Assembly (NCBI RefSeq): GCF_030553075.1
Contig: NZ_CP130701.1
Location: 2,852,001-2,916,000, forward strand
Length of the DNA: 64,000 nt
From: Halomonas sp. I5-271120
GTDB lineage: Bacteria; Pseudomonadota; Gammaproteobacteria; Pseudomonadales; Halomonadaceae
Direction of reading: 5' to 3'
The position numbers were made by a program, and so were the translations under genes. Under the pieces are notes generated by a model. It was not told the origin of the DNA, made no database searches, and was given only the letters and a program-made list of their open reading frames with translations. Shown in pieces: positions 8,171 through 17,476 of the stretch. Position 1 is the first letter of the stretch, and every line of letters starts with the position of its first letter.

Positions 8171-9189
8171 GCCTCGTCTGGCACTCGCATCACGATCTCA
8201 GCGGCGCCAACACCCTGGGGTTACCCTGCGTGGCCGAGCGCTTCGTGGCGCCCTCGACGCCGGATGAGCTCGCCGCGGTGCTTCATGAGGCCCGCGCGGC
8301 CGGCTGGCCGGTCACCGTGCTTGGAGGTGGCAGTAACCTGATCCTCGGCGATTGGTTGCCGGGGCTGGTGGTTCACCCTGAGTTTGCCGACTATCGCTGC
8401 GAGACGCTGGATGACAGGCGGGTGAGGGTGCACGTCGATGCCGGCATGAACTGGCATGAGCTGGTCATGACCTTGGCCGGGCAGGGCCTGTGGGGTATAG
8501 AGAACCTGGCGCTGATTCCCGGTCAGTGTGGTGCCGCCCCGATTCAGAATATCGGCGCCTACGGCGTCGAACTCGCGCAGGTGCTGGAGCGGGTACATCT
8601 GGTGCATCTTGCCGACGGTCGCGAGCAGGTGCTCGATGCTGCCGACTGCGCCTTTGGCTACCGGGATAGCCTCTTCAAGCGCGCCCTCGATGGCCAGGTG
8701 GTGATCACGCGCCTCGAGCTTTGCCTTTCCACGCAGGCGGCACCTCGCCTGGGTTATGGTGACCTGGCGAGCCGTGTCGGGCCCACACCGACGCCCCTTG
8801 AGGTCGCCGAGGCGGTCTGCGTCCTGCGCCGTGAAAAGCTGCCAGACCCCTCGGCGCTCGCCAATGCCGGCAGTTTCTTCAAGAACCCGGTGGTCGAAGC
8901 TGACCTGGCGCATACGCTGCTTGAGCGCTATCCCGAGATGCCGCATTTCCCCCAGCCCGGCGACCGTTACAAGTTGGCGGCTGGCTGGCTGATCGATCGG
9001 TGCGGGCTCAAGGGCCATCGCGAGGGCGCCTTCGGCGTGCATGATCGCCAGGCTTTGGTGCTGGTCCATCATGGCGGTGGCGATGCCGAGGGGCTTTTGC
9101 GCTTCGCCGACAGCATCGCCTCGCGAGTGTTGGAACGCTTTGGTGTGGCGCTCGAGCGCGAGCCGAGGCAGGTCGGTATCACGGCGTAG
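8167..9189 (+). CDS. murB: UDP-N-acetylenolpyruvoylglucosamine reductase MurB
   Basis: NADPH-dependent flavoenzyme that reduces UDP-GlcNAc-enolpyruvate to UDP-MurNAc in the cytoplasm. 340 residues, the long type I form like E. coli (342). FAD-binding VTVLGGGSN lies near 50-60, GAAPIQNIGAYGVE near 120 and the substrate domain has ANAGSFFKNPVV with the catalytic serine near 237. GTG start overlapping the phosphatase stop. It is the last gene of the operon, followed 57 bp later by a terminator. Confidence 0.95.
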   Translation: MSLVWHSHHDLSGANTLGLPCVAERFVAPSTPDELAAVLHEARAAGWPVTVLGGGSNLILGDWLPGLVVHPEFADYRCETLDDRRVRVHVDAGMNWHELVMTLAGQGLWGIENLALIPGQCGAAPIQNIGAYGVELAQVLERVHLVHLADGREQVLDAADCAFGYRDSLFKRALDGQVVITRLELCLSTQAAPRLGYGDLASRVGPTPTPLEVAEAVCVLRREKLPDPSALANAGSFFKNPVVEADLAHTLLERYPEMPHFPQPGDRYKLAAGWLIDRCGLKGHREGAFGVHDRQALVLVHHGGGDAEGLLRFADSIASRVLERFGVALEREPRQVGITA

Positions 9190-9245
9190 ACAGGTCGAGT
9201 AGGTCGCTCGAATAGGCCGCTCTGAGGGTCGAATAGGCGCCCATG

Positions 9246-9280
9246 AAAAACGCCCGCAGGCTTAGCCTGCGGGCGTTTTT
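9246..9280. terminator. Bidirectional rho-independent terminator murB/rne
   Basis: A perfect stem, ACGCCCGCAGGC pairing with GCCTGCGGGCGT across a TTA-type loop, is flanked by A5 on the left and T5 on the right. It can therefore stop murB transcription on the plus strand and rne on the minus strand. Confidence 0.92.
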
Positions 9281-9326
9281 GGTTGCCGCCTTTCAGCGGT
9301 GGCCCGGGTTGCCCCGGGCCTGCCGA

Positions 9327-12300
9327 TCAGGACTGGCCGTCGTCGGACTTGCCTTGCTGCTCACGACGACGGATCTCGCGCGGGTCGTTATGAGCGCGGC
9401 GACGGCGACGCGCCTTGGGCTTAGACTCCTCTTGCTTTGGAGCCTTGGGCGTTTCAGGCGTAGCGGTTTCAGACTCAGGCGCTTCCTGTGTCTGCTCGGC
9501 CTTTGGGGCTTCCTGCTTGGATGCCTCTTGTGCCGGTGCCTCTGCCTTGGACGTTTGAGGCGTAACGGTTTCAGACTCAGGCGCTTCCTGTGTCTGCTCG
9601 GCCTTTGGGGCTTCCTGCTTGGATGCCTCTTGTGCCGGTGCCTCTGCCTTGGACGTTTGAGGCTTAGCGGTTTCAGACTCAGGCGCTTTCTGCGGCTGCT
9701 CGGCCTTTGGGGCTTCCTGCTTGGATGCCTCTTGTGCCGGTGCCTCTGCCTTGGACGCTTCAGGCTCAGGCGCTTCAGACTCAGGCGCTTCTTGCGGCTG
9801 CTCGGCCTTCGGGGCTTGCTGCGCGCCTGCCTCTTGTACCGGAACCTCTTGTGCCGAAGTCTCTGCCTTGGGCGCTTCAGGCTTAGGTGCTTCAGACTTA
9901 GGTGCTTCAGACTCAGGCGCTTCTTGCGGCTGCTCGGCCTTAGGCGCTTCCTGCTCGGATGCCTCTTGTGCCGGTGCCTCTACCTCAGGCTGTGCTTGCT
10001 TAGGGGCTGCTGCCTTCGGCTCTTCAGACTTGGCTTCTTTAGGCTTAGGCTGCTTGGCTTTCGGCGCTTGCTGCTTCGGAGTCGCTTGCTGGGGCTCTTC
10101 AGCCTGCGGCGTTTCCTGCTTGGTCTGCTCTTGCGTCTGTGTCGGAGCCTCTGCCTTCGGCTCTTCAGCCTTGGCCTCTTCAGCCTTCAGTTCTTCCGCT
10201 TTGGGCTGCTTGGCTTTCGGCGCCTGCTCTTTCGCAGACGCCTGCTGGGGCTCGTCATCAGTCTTCTGGGTTTGCGGCTTCGGGGCTTCCTGCTTGGCAG
10301 TCTCGGCCTGATGGGCCTCGTCCTTCGGCGCTTCGGAATCCGCCTGTTGCGCCTCTGCCTGCAGACGCTTCTGCTCGGCTTCGGCCTGAGGATTCAGGGC
10401 CTGCTTGCGGGTCCGGTTGCGCGGGTTGTTGCGAGTGCGCTTAGGCTTGCCGTCGCTCTTGGCGGTTTCCTTGGCCGGCTGCTCTCCCTGATTGGACTTG
10501 TCAGTGGACTGCGGCTTCTTGTTGTCGGCCTGCTGAGGCTTGTCCTTGCTGCGCTCGCCCTGGCTCGACTTCTTGTCGCCTTGCGCTTTATCGGTCTGGG
10601 GCTTATCGGTCTGGGGCTTGTCGTTCTGGCCCTTGTCACCCTGACTCTTGGTCGAGGGCTTCTGCTGGCGACGCTCGTCGTCCTGGCGTCCCCGGCCCCG
10701 ATTGCCGCCCTGGCGGTTGCCGTCGCTGCGACCCTCTGGCTTGGCGTCACGGTTATCGCTGTTGCCGTCGCCGCGGTTGTCCGGCTTCTTGTTGCCCTGG
10801 TTGCGGTTGTCGTCACGGCCGCGGCGGTTGTTGCCTCCACGTCCGCCTCGACCGCCACGGTTGTTGCCGTTCTGGCGAGACTCGCTGTCTCGATCCTCGT
10901 TGCGATCGCTTGTCTGGCGCTGTTCTTCCTGCTGCTTGCCGCTGCCGGCTTGATTGCCTGTCGAGGCGGGAGAGGCTTCACCGCTGCCCAGCAGCTTGCC
11001 GAGGCCCTTGAACAGGCGAGAGATTACACCGCTTTCGTCAACTGCCGGCGCCTGGGGGGCGGCGGCCGGTGCCTTGGCCTCGGGGGCAGCAGGCTCTTCC
11101 TGCAGCGAGGCAGGGGCAGGGGCGGTGTGAATCACGCTCTTGACCGCGGCTTCGGCGCGCTGCACCGGCTTGGCGATGCTCGCATCCGGTTCCTTGCCAA
11201 CTTCGCTGTCGGTGGGCAGCTCATAGCTGGATTTGACCGACTCATCCTCATCGACGTGGTCATCGCGCAGGCGCTGTACGTCGTAGTGAGGGGTGTCCAT
11301 TTCCGGGTTGGGCAGCACCAGCAGGCGCACGCCCTGGCGGCGCTCGATCTCGGCGAGCACTGCACGCTTCTCATTGAGCAGATAAGTGGCCACCGGCACC
11401 GGCAGGATGGCACGAATCTGGGCGCTGCGTTCCTTCATCGCCTCTTCTTCGAGCAGGCGCATGACGGAAAGCGACAGCGAGCGCACGTCGCGGATGGTGC
11501 CCTGACCGTCGCAGCGCGGGCAGACCACGCCGCTGGTCTCGCCAAGCGAGGGGCGCAGGCGCTGGCGTGACATTTCCATCAGGCCAAAGCGCGAGATACG
11601 GCCGATCTGCACGCGGGCGCGGTCGAGCTTGAGGGCGTCGCGCATGCGATTCTCGACCTCACGCTGGTTGCGTGCGGGGCTCATATCGATGAAGTCGATG
11701 ACCACCAGACCGCCGATATCGCGCAGGCGCAGCTGGCGGGCGATCTCGTCGGCCGCCTCGCTGTTGGTCTGCAGCGCGGTTTCCTCGATATCGCTGCCGC
11801 GGGTGGCGCGCGCCGAGTTGATGTCGATGGAGACCAGGGCTTCGGTGTGATCGATGACGATCGAGCCGCCAGAGGGCAGTTTGACTTCCCGTTGGTAGGC
11901 GGTCTCGATCTGGGATTCGATCTGGAAGCGCGAGAACAGCGGTACTTCGTCGGCGTACAGCTTGATCTTCTGCTGGTAGGAGGGCATGACCTGCCGGATG
12001 AAGGCCAGCGCTTCTTCATGCACCTCGGGGCTGTCGATCAATACCTCGCCGATGTCGTTGCGCAGGTAGTCGCGCATGGCACGGATGATGACGTTGGATT
12101 CGCGATAGATCAGGAAGGGAGCGGGACGCTTACCGGCTTCTTCGGTGATGGATTCCCACACCTGGGCCAGGTAGTCCAGGTCCCACTGCAGCTCTTCGGA
12201 GGAGCGGCCGATCCCTGCCGTGCGCACGATCACGCCCATCTTGTCGGGCAGCGTGAGCTGACCCATGGCGTCCTTGAGCTGCGCACGCTCTTCGCCTTCG

Positions 12301-12722
12301 ATGCGGCGAGAAATGCCGCCGGCCCGAGGGTTGTTAGGCATCAGGACCAGAAAACGACCGGCCAGGCTGATGAAGGTGGTCAGGGCGGCGCCCTTGTTGC
12401 CGCGCTCTTCTTTATCGACCTGGACGATGACTTCCTGGCCTTCCTTGAGCACTTCCTTGATGTTGGGACGCCCGCTGGGCTCCTTGACGAAGTACTCGCG
12501 GGAGATTTCCTTCAGTGGCAGGAAGCCGTGGCGGTCGGCGCCGAAATCGACGAAGGCGGCTTCGAGGGAGGGTTCTACGCGAGTGATCTTGCCGCGATAG
12601 ATATTGGCTTTTTTCTGTTCTCTGGCACCGGATTCGATGTCCAGGTCGTAAAGGCGTTGTCCATCGACCAGAGCGACCCGCAGCTCTTCTGGCTGGGTCG
12701 CGTTGATGAGCATCCGTTTCAT
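9327..12722 (-). CDS. rne: Ribonuclease E
   Basis: Essential endoribonuclease for mRNA decay and rRNA/tRNA processing; scaffold of the RNA degradosome. 1131 residues from the ATG at 12722 ([18 protein letters not shown], the standard N-terminus). The catalytic half has the S1 domain near 35-120, the DNase I-like motif VSIDINSA near 300 with a metal-binding aspartate, a second aspartate in VVIDFIDM, and the zinc-link CPRCDGQG near 402. From about 520 on, the protein is low complexity: an Arg/Gly/Asn-rich RNA-binding stretch ([16 protein letters not shown]), then long K/Q/T/S, then hundreds of residues of A/E/P/K/Q repeats, ending in an Arg-rich [20 protein letters not shown]. RhlB is encoded at 41980. 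The 775-residue plus-strand ORF across it is an antisense artefact. Confidence 0.96.
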   Translation of the reverse strand: MKRMLINATQPEELRVALVDGQRLYDLDIESGAREQKKANIYRGKITRVEPSLEAAFVDFGADRHGFLPLKEISREYFVKEPSGRPNIKEVLKEGQEVIVQVDKEERGNKGAALTTFISLAGRFLVLMPNNPRAGGISRRIEGEERAQLKDAMGQLTLPDKMGVIVRTAGIGRSSEELQWDLDYLAQVWESITEEAGKRPAPFLIYRESNVIIRAMRDYLRNDIGEVLIDSPEVHEEALAFIRQVMPSYQQKIKLYADEVPLFSRFQIESQIETAYQREVKLPSGGSIVIDHTEALVSIDINSARATRGSDIEETALQTNSEAADEIARQLRLRDIGGLVVIDFIDMSPARNQREVENRMRDALKLDRARVQIGRISRFGLMEMSRQRLRPSLGETSGVVCPRCDGQGTIRDVRSLSLSVMRLLEEEAMKERSAQIRAILPVPVATYLLNEKRAVLAEIERRQGVRLLVLPNPEMDTPHYDVQRLRDDHVDEDESVKSSYELPTDSEVGKEPDASIAKPVQRAEAAVKSVIHTAPAPASLQEEPAAPEAKAPAAAPQAPAVDESGVISRLFKGLGKLLGSGEASPASTGNQAGSGKQQEEQRQTSDRNEDRDSESRQNGNNRGGRGGRGGNNRRGRDDNRNQGNKKPDNRGDGNSDNRDAKPEGRSDGNRQGGNRGRGRQDDERRQQKPSTKSQGDKGQNDKPQTDKPQTDKAQGDKKSSQGERSKDKPQQADNKKPQSTDKSNQGEQPAKETAKSDGKPKRTRNNPRNRTRKQALNPQAEAEQKRLQAEAQQADSEAPKDEAHQAETAKQEAPKPQTQKTDDEPQQASAKEQAPKAKQPKAEELKAEEAKAEEPKAEAPTQTQEQTKQETPQAEEPQQATPKQQAPKAKQPKPKEAKSEEPKAAAPKQAQPEVEAPAQEASEQEAPKAEQPQEAPESEAPKSEAPKPEAPKAETSAQEVPVQEAGAQQAPKAEQPQEAPESEAPEPEASKAEAPAQEASKQEAPKAEQPQKAPESETAKPQTSKAEAPAQEASKQEAPKAEQTQEAPESETVTPQTSKAEAPAQEASKQEAPKAEQTQEAPESETATPETPKAPKQEESKPKARRRRRAHNDPREIRRREQQGKSDDGQS
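9464..9769 (-). repeat. Three 102-bp tandem repeats in the RNase E C-terminal region
   Basis: The same 102-bp block recurs at 9464, 9566 and 9668 with few changes, each encoding a 34-residue unit containing [18 protein letters not shown] followed by an APESE segment. A more diverged copy follows toward 9900. The unit is an exact multiple of three, so copy-number change keeps the reading frame. Confidence 0.88.
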
Positions 12723-13200
12723 GTTGTCTCGCTTGCTGGCGCGCACCGGATGGCGCCCGTAAGCGGTCGACGAAGGCGAACCTCTGGGTGCTGCGTGCTT
12801 GTGCTCAGCGCATGTCGCGGATGCTTGTGCGCCCGGCTCGGGCAGTGGGTAGATCCCATGACTGTTCGAGCGTGATCATGTTGAGTACGCGGCGGTGGCG
12901 GGACATGTTTCGGCGGGCATCACGCCCTGCCGGCCCCGCGGTCTACCGCCAGACACCTGGCATACATCGATTCGCCAACGCCGGCCTCCGGCTCGCTGTT
13001 GAGTATTCCCGTGGCCTGCGGGTCGTCCCGTCTTGGGAACGGCCCGGGGTCCGGGCGTGGCGTTCAAGTTTCGCTTTCTTCTTACAGTGGCGCCGCGACC
13101 CTGCTTCGGGCAGTCGTCGTGGCGGCCTGATTCCTGGCTCCGGCCTGCGTGTCTGACGTGCAGGCGCCATTGTGGGGCGCTATTGGCCCCATTTGAGCGA
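12723..13200 (-). promoter_or_regulatory. Long 5' leader of rne
   Basis: About 480 bases separate the predicted rne promoter from its start codon. No supported gene lies in this stretch on either strand. It contains several GC-rich inverted repeats, including GGGGC-GCTATT-GGCCCC near 13174-13189, close to the predicted transcript start. In E. coli the rne leader (361 nt) folds and lets RNase E control its own mRNA. A similar role here is inferred from length and position only. Confidence 0.5.
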
Positions 13201-13206
13201 ACTGGA

Positions 13207-13235
13207 AATATAACAGCAATGCCCAATAGCAGCAA
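13207..13235 (-). promoter_or_regulatory. Sigma-70-type promoter for rne
   Basis: On the minus strand TTGCTG (13235-13230) is followed after exactly 17 bp by TATATT (13212-13207). This gives a predicted start near 13200. Confidence 0.6.
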
Positions 13236-13261
13236 TTGGCGCAGTGAGGGCGTCGGTGCGG

Positions 13262-13267
13262 TAGAAT
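13262..13267 (+). promoter_or_regulatory. Candidate -10 element for rluC
   Basis: TAGAAT lies about 50 bp before the rluC start. The only -35-like match, TTGGCG at 13236, is 20 bp away, which is longer than usual, so this is a weak call. Confidence 0.35.
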
Positions 13268-13316
13268 GGGCCGATCTATCGAGCGCAAGACATGACCAGG
13301 TGAGACGGAGTAACGA

Positions 13317-14264
13317 ATGGCCGAGGGGCGAGAAGTACAGTGGATTGAGGTCACCGAGGGCCAGGTAGGGCAGCGCATCGACAACTTTCTGCGCACCCGA
13401 TTGAAGGGAGCGCCCAAGGCGTTGATCTATCGGATCGTGCGCAAGGGCGAGGTGCGGGTCAACAAGAAGCGGGTCAAGGTCGACTATCGGCTCGAACTCA
13501 ACGACCTGGTGCGGGTGCCGCCACTGCGGTTGGCACCGGAAGAGGCGGTGCGCGAGGTCAGCGACAACCTGCGCAACCTGCTGGCCGGCAGCGTGCTGGT
13601 CGAGGGGCCGGGCTGGCTGGTGATCAACAAGCCCTCGGGGCTCGCCGTTCACGGCGGCAGCGGCGTCAAGATTGGCCTGATCGAGGCCCTGCGCCAGGTG
13701 CGCGAGGACCTGGACTTTCTGGAGCTGGTGCATCGGCTGGACCGGGATACCTCGGGCTGCCTGCTGCTGGCCAAGTCGCGTCCTGCACTGCTGTCCCTCA
13801 ACGAGTCGCTCAAGGGGCGCAAGATGGATAAACAGTACCTGGCGTTGGTGGCTGGCCGCTGGCCGGCACGGCGCGACTATGTCAGCGCGCGCCTGGATCG
13901 CTTCGAGGCCGGCAATGGCGAGCGCCGGGTGCGGGTCGACCCGGCGGGAAAGGTGTCCAGAACCCGTTTCGGGGTGCGAGAGACCTTCGCCAATGCCACC
14001 CTGATCGAGGCCGAGCCGGTCACCGGGCGTACCCACCAGATCCGCGTCCATGCTACCCATGCCGGCCATCCGCTGCTCGGTGATGACAAGTACGGCACCC
14101 GTAGCGGCGAGGCGCTGGCTGCCAAGTTCGGGCTCAACCGTCTCTTCCTGCATGCCGCGGCTCTGACCTTCCCCGAGCCTGATAGCGGCCGGCCGGTGCA
14201 CGTCAAGGCGCCGCTGGGCGATGAACTGACTGCGGTGCTCGCGCGGGCACGCCAGCAGTCCTGA
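13317..14264 (+). CDS. rluC: 23S rRNA pseudouridine synthase RluC
   Basis: Converts uridines 955, 2504 and 2580 of 23S rRNA (E. coli numbering) to pseudouridine. 315 residues. An S4 RNA-binding domain lies at about 15-75 (QRIDNFLRTRLKGAPKALIY, GEVRVNKKRVK). The RluA-type catalytic domain has HRLDRDTSG with the catalytic aspartate D142. The position, divergent from rne, is the same in E. coli and Pseudomonas. The ATG at 13317 follows GGAG at 7 nt. The minus-strand ORF of 477 codons across it is an antisense artefact. Confidence 0.95.
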   Translation: MAEGREVQWIEVTEGQVGQRIDNFLRTRLKGAPKALIYRIVRKGEVRVNKKRVKVDYRLELNDLVRVPPLRLAPEEAVREVSDNLRNLLAGSVLVEGPGWLVINKPSGLAVHGGSGVKIGLIEALRQVREDLDFLELVHRLDRDTSGCLLLAKSRPALLSLNESLKGRKMDKQYLALVAGRWPARRDYVSARLDRFEAGNGERRVRVDPAGKVSRTRFGVRETFANATLIEAEPVTGRTHQIRVHATHAGHPLLGDDKYGTRSGEALAAKFGLNRLFLHAAALTFPEPDSGRPVHVKAPLGDELTAVLARARQQS

Positions 14265-14343
14265 GTCAGGAAAATTGAGCTGCAAGCCAGCAGGCGAATA
14301 AACCGGCAAGCGGGCAAATGGGCGAGCCGGAAATTGGAGAGTT

Positions 14344-14994
14344 ATGCGTTATCGACTGGTGATCTTCGATTGGGACGGCACGCTGATGGACTCCGAGGCG
14401 CGGATCGTGGCCTGCATGCAGGCCGCCGCGCGTGATGCGGGGTGGGGCGAGCTGCCCGGAGAGGCCGTAAGCGACATCATTGGCCTTGGCCTGCCGGAGG
14501 CCATCGCGCGGATGTGCCCGGGCATCGGCGCTGAGCAGGCCGAACGGCTGCGTGAACGCTATGCGCATCATTTCGTGGCCGCCGAGGCTGAGCCGCTGGC
14601 GTTTTTCCCGGGAGTCGAGCCCGGGGTGGCAAGGCTTCGTGAGCGTGCCGACATGCGATTGGCGGTAGCCACCGGCAAGAGCCGGCGGGGGCTGGATCGG
14701 GTGTTTGCCGAAAACGGCAGCGGGGCCTGGTTCGATGCCAGCCGCACTGCTGACGAGACGCGCTCCAAGCCGCATCCGCGCATGCTCGAAGAACTCCTTG
14801 ACGAGTTCGGGGTGTCGGCGGACGAAGCCGTGATGGTGGGCGATACTGAGTATGATCTGGAAATGGCGCGGGCGCTGTCGATGGATCGGGTCGCTATGAC
14901 CTACGGCGTGCATGATCGCGAGCGACTGGCCGCCAGCCGGCCCACCTTTACCGCCGACAATTTTCCCGAGCTAATCGACTGGCTTCACGGCTGA
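14344..14994 (+). CDS. HAD-IA family phosphatase (Gph-like)
   Basis: Haloacid-dehalogenase superfamily hydrolase of subfamily IA, 216 residues. The nucleophile motif FDWDGTLMDS has D9 and D11, motif II is AVATGK, motif III is the lysine in SKPHPRM, and motif IV is MVGDTEYDLEMA. The cap domain lies between about 15 and 80. It resembles phosphoglycolate phosphatase and the HAD gene found between rluC and sppA in Pseudomonas; the substrate is not known. The 79-bp gap before it holds short GCAAG/GGGC direct repeats and nothing else I recognise. Confidence 0.85.
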   Translation: MRYRLVIFDWDGTLMDSEARIVACMQAAARDAGWGELPGEAVSDIIGLGLPEAIARMCPGIGAEQAERLRERYAHHFVAAEAEPLAFFPGVEPGVARLRERADMRLAVATGKSRRGLDRVFAENGSGAWFDASRTADETRSKPHPRMLEELLDEFGVSADEAVMVGDTEYDLEMARALSMDRVAMTYGVHDRERLAASRPTFTADNFPELIDWLHG

Positions 14995-15104
14995 ACTGGC
15001 GCGGCTGCTGTCATTATCGTTGCACGGTGAGTGTCGCGATGACGCCGAGGTAGAAATGCCATTATGGTGTCACCAAGCCATTTTTGATCTTGAGCAGGAT
15101 GCCC

Positions 15105-16187
15105 ATGAGTGACGATAAACCGCAGGATCGATGGACCCAGGGGCCGGAGCTAAGCCGGGAAGAAGCGCGGCGTGCCGGGCAGCAAGCCGCCGAGGGTGCC
15201 GGGCCCGCGAGCGACGAGGATGCTGAGACCCTGCGCGAACGCCAGCGCCTTGCCCAGCTCGAGATGATGGATCGCTGGGTCGGTGGCGTGCTGACCGAGC
15301 AGCGGCGTTCACGTCGCTGGAAGCTGTTCTTTCGGTTCCTGTTTGCTGCGCTGATCCTGACCATGATCGCGACGACCTTCTATAGCTTCTACAGGGCCGC
15401 GCAGCCGTCGGTGATGGCGGGGCAGCATCTGGGTGTCGTCGAGGTCCAAGGCGTGATCGACAGCCAGTCGCCGGCCAATGCCGAGCGCATCATCGAGGGG
15501 CTCAGGCGCGCCTGGGAGGCACCAGGGGCAACGGCGGTGGTGTTGCATATCAACAGCCCCGGCGGCAGCCCCGTGCAGTCGCAGCGTATCTATGAAGAGA
15601 TCATGCGATTGAGGGATCAGGGCGACAAGCCGATCATTGCGGTGGTCGAAGATATCGGTGCCAGCGGCGCCTACTATATTGCGGCGGCGGCCGATCAGAT
15701 CGTCGCTGCGCCGGCAAGCCTGGTGGGCTCTATCGGGGTGATCTTTTCCGGCTTCGGCCTTGAGAAAGCCATCGACCGTCTGGGGATAGAGCGCCGGGTC
15801 TTCACTGCCGGCGATAACAAGGCGTTCCTTGATCCCTTCAAGGGCATTTCGCCTCGCCAGCGGGCGTTTTGGCAGGAAGTGCTCGATACCACCCATCGCC
15901 AGTTCATCGATGACGTCAAGGCCGGCCGCGGAGAGCGGCTGTCCGATGACCCTGAGCTGTTTTCAGGGTTGGTGTGGACCGGTGAGCAGGCCGTCAATCT
16001 TGGGTTGGTGGATCGGCTGGGCACGCTGGATGGGGTGGCTCGGGCGCGTCTGGAAGCGCCACGCCTCAAGGACTACACCCCTGGGCTCGACCCCTTCGAT
16101 CGCCTGACTCGGCGCTTCGGGCGGGTGGCCGCCGAATGGATGGGGCTGCCTCAGGCCCAGTCACCGCTGCGCTATCAGGCCTATTGA
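15105..16187 (+). CDS. sppA: Signal peptide peptidase SppA (S49 family)
   Basis: Inner-membrane serine protease with its active domain in the periplasm; degrades cleaved signal peptides. 360 residues, the short single-domain form. A charged cytoplasmic N-terminus is followed by one membrane helix at about 73-95 (LFRFLFAALILTMIATTF). The S49 domain follows, with NSPGGSPVQS and the nucleophile S187 in DIGASGAYYIAAAADQI. I chose the ATG at 15105, 6 nt after AGCAGG; upstream starts at 15084 and 15099 are also open. The gene ends 7 bp into the convergent yceF. Confidence 0.92.
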   Translation: MSDDKPQDRWTQGPELSREEARRAGQQAAEGAGPASDEDAETLRERQRLAQLEMMDRWVGGVLTEQRRSRRWKLFFRFLFAALILTMIATTFYSFYRAAQPSVMAGQHLGVVEVQGVIDSQSPANAERIIEGLRRAWEAPGATAVVLHINSPGGSPVQSQRIYEEIMRLRDQGDKPIIAVVEDIGASGAYYIAAAADQIVAAPASLVGSIGVIFSGFGLEKAIDRLGIERRVFTAGDNKAFLDPFKGISPRQRAFWQEVLDTTHRQFIDDVKAGRGERLSDDPELFSGLVWTGEQAVNLGLVDRLGTLDGVARARLEAPRLKDYTPGLDPFDRLTRRFGRVAAEWMGLPQAQSPLRYQAY

Positions 16188-16789
16188 GGGCGTTGGGCGG
16201 TCGCCTCGGCGCCTAGTGGATCGAGGCCTGCCTCTCTCAGCATGGCGCAGAGGCGGATCAACGGCAGGCCGATCAAGCTGTTGGGGTCATCGCCTTCTAG
16301 ACGCTCGAAGAGGGCGATGCCCAGGCCTTCCATGCGAAAACTCCCGGCGCAGTCCAGCGGCTGCTCCCGGGCAATGTAGCGGGCGATCTCGTCTTCCTCG
16401 AGGCGACGAAACACCACGTCATAAGTGTCGTGGGCGAGCCAGTGGCGGGCGCCGGCAGTATCGAGCAGTGCAAGGCCGGTCAGGAAGCGCACACGCTGGC
16501 CTGAAAAGCGCAGCAGTTGGGCGCGAGCGGCGGCTTCGCTGCCAGGCTTGCCGAGTATCTCGCCGTCGAACACCGCTACCTGATCGGAGCCGATGACCAG
16601 GTGGTGGGAAAAGGTGTCGGCCAGGCGGCTGGCCTTGCTCAGCGCCAGGCGATGTACCAGGGCCTCGGGTGTTTCTCCGGGATGAGACGTTTCATCGATC
16701 TCGGGGCTTGCCCAGGTGAAGGGTAGGCCCAGGCGCTCGAGCAATTGGCGGCGCCAGGGGGAGCTTGAAGCGAGAACCAGGCGTGTCAT
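16181..16789 (-). CDS. yceF: Maf-like nucleotide pyrophosphatase YceF
   Basis: House-cleaning nucleoside triphosphate pyrophosphatase of the Maf family, 202 residues. The N-terminal MTRLVLASSSPWRRQLLERL is the family signature, followed by PEIDE, SDQVAVFDGEILGKP and the C-terminal FRMEGLGIALFE and IGLPL. Position divergent from yceD-rpmF matches E. coli yceF, the 7-methyl-GTP-type clade. Start at 16789 behind GGAG; a longer reading frame to 16885 lacks support. It overlaps the sppA end by 7 bp, tail to tail. Confidence 0.92.
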   Translation of the reverse strand: MTRLVLASSSPWRRQLLERLGLPFTWASPEIDETSHPGETPEALVHRLALSKASRLADTFSHHLVIGSDQVAVFDGEILGKPGSEAAARAQLLRFSGQRVRFLTGLALLDTAGARHWLAHDTYDVVFRRLEEDEIARYIAREQPLDCAGSFRMEGLGIALFERLEGDDPNSLIGLPLIRLCAMLREAGLDPLGAEATAQRPQ

Positions 16790-16805
16790 GCGGTCTCCAG
16801 AGGAG

Positions 16806-16834
16806 TAAATAAATGAACGTATCGAGGCAGTCAA
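16806..16834 (-). promoter_or_regulatory. Candidate promoter for yceF
   Basis: On the minus strand TTGACT (16834-16829), 17 bp, then TATTTA (16811-16806). The predicted start leaves a leader of about 10 nt containing GGAG. The -35 is strong and the -10 weak. Confidence 0.42.
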
Positions 16835-16878
16835 GCGTGCCCTTCGAACCCGGAAGCATACAGCCTTGCCAGGATGCT

Positions 16879-16907
16879 TTGACACCCGGCGGGGGAGTGC
16901 CTATCAT
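16879..16907 (+). promoter_or_regulatory. Strong sigma-70 promoter for yceD-rpmF-plsX
   Basis: A consensus TTGACA (16879-16884), exactly 17 bp, then TATCAT (16902-16907). Transcription should start near 16914, within a few bases of the yceD ATG at 16917. Confidence 0.75.
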
Positions 16908-16916
16908 TGCGCGCCT

Positions 16917-17444
16917 ATGTTGACCACACGACTCCCCTTGAAGGTTGAGCCCCATCGGCTCGCCGCCAACGCCGAGCATCTCGAAGGCCTTGTGGCACTC
17001 GATGAATTCGCGCGCCTAGCTCAAGATGCCGGACCCCAGCAGGGCGATTGCCAAGTCTGGCTGGACTTCGCCATCGACACTCAAGGGCGTCGAGTGATTG
17101 AGGGTCGGCTGGAAGCCGATGTGCAGTTGCCTTGCCGGCGCTGCCTGGAGCCAATGCCGACCCACGTCAGTAGCCATTTCCTGTTGGGTGTGGTCAGCAG
17201 CGATGCGCTTGCCGCCGACTTGCCGAGCACACATGAGCCGGTAGTGGTGGAAGACGAACAGCTGAATCTCCTGACGGTGATCGAGGATGAATTGATCCTC
17301 AGTCTGCCGCAGGTGATTTACCACGATGAAGCGCAGTGTGGCGTTTCATCAGACCAGCTGAGCAGCGGCGACGCGTCCGAGGCCTCGGCAACGCCTGCTG
17401 ATAGTCCTTTCGATGTGCTGCGCACCTTGAAAGGCAAACCCTGA
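16917..17444 (+). CDS. yceD: YceD family protein (DUF177), 23S rRNA accumulation
   Basis: A 175-residue DUF177 protein, co-transcribed with rpmF across bacteria and linked to 23S rRNA accumulation and ribosome assembly. MLTTRLPLKVEPHRLAA aligns with the start of E. coli YceD (173 residues). A CRRCLEP motif near residue 75 and the acidic C-terminal half are typical. No ribosome site precedes the ATG, and the upstream promoter would start the transcript within about 3 bases of it, so the mRNA may be leaderless. Confidence 0.9.
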   Translation: MLTTRLPLKVEPHRLAANAEHLEGLVALDEFARLAQDAGPQQGDCQVWLDFAIDTQGRRVIEGRLEADVQLPCRRCLEPMPTHVSSHFLLGVVSSDALAADLPSTHEPVVVEDEQLNLLTVIEDELILSLPQVIYHDEAQCGVSSDQLSSGDASEASATPADSPFDVLRTLKGKP

Positions 17445-17476
17445 TAGATCATCGATGCACTCTGGAGTGAAATCCC

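Noticed and set aside
10394..10981. Arg/Thr/Ser-rich minus-strand open frame inside rne
   Set aside because: It is an alternative frame of the RNase E low-complexity region on the same strand, not a separate gene.
9243..11570. A 775-codon plus-strand open frame full of Leu/Arg/Gly/Cys repeats
   Set aside because: It is the antisense of the low-complexity C-terminal half of RNase E; codon bias of the repeats keeps the opposite strand open. No ribosome site or family resemblance.
12876..14309. A 477-codon minus-strand open frame
   Set aside because: It covers rluC, which has clear family motifs on the plus strand, and part of the rne leader. It shows no recognisable domain.
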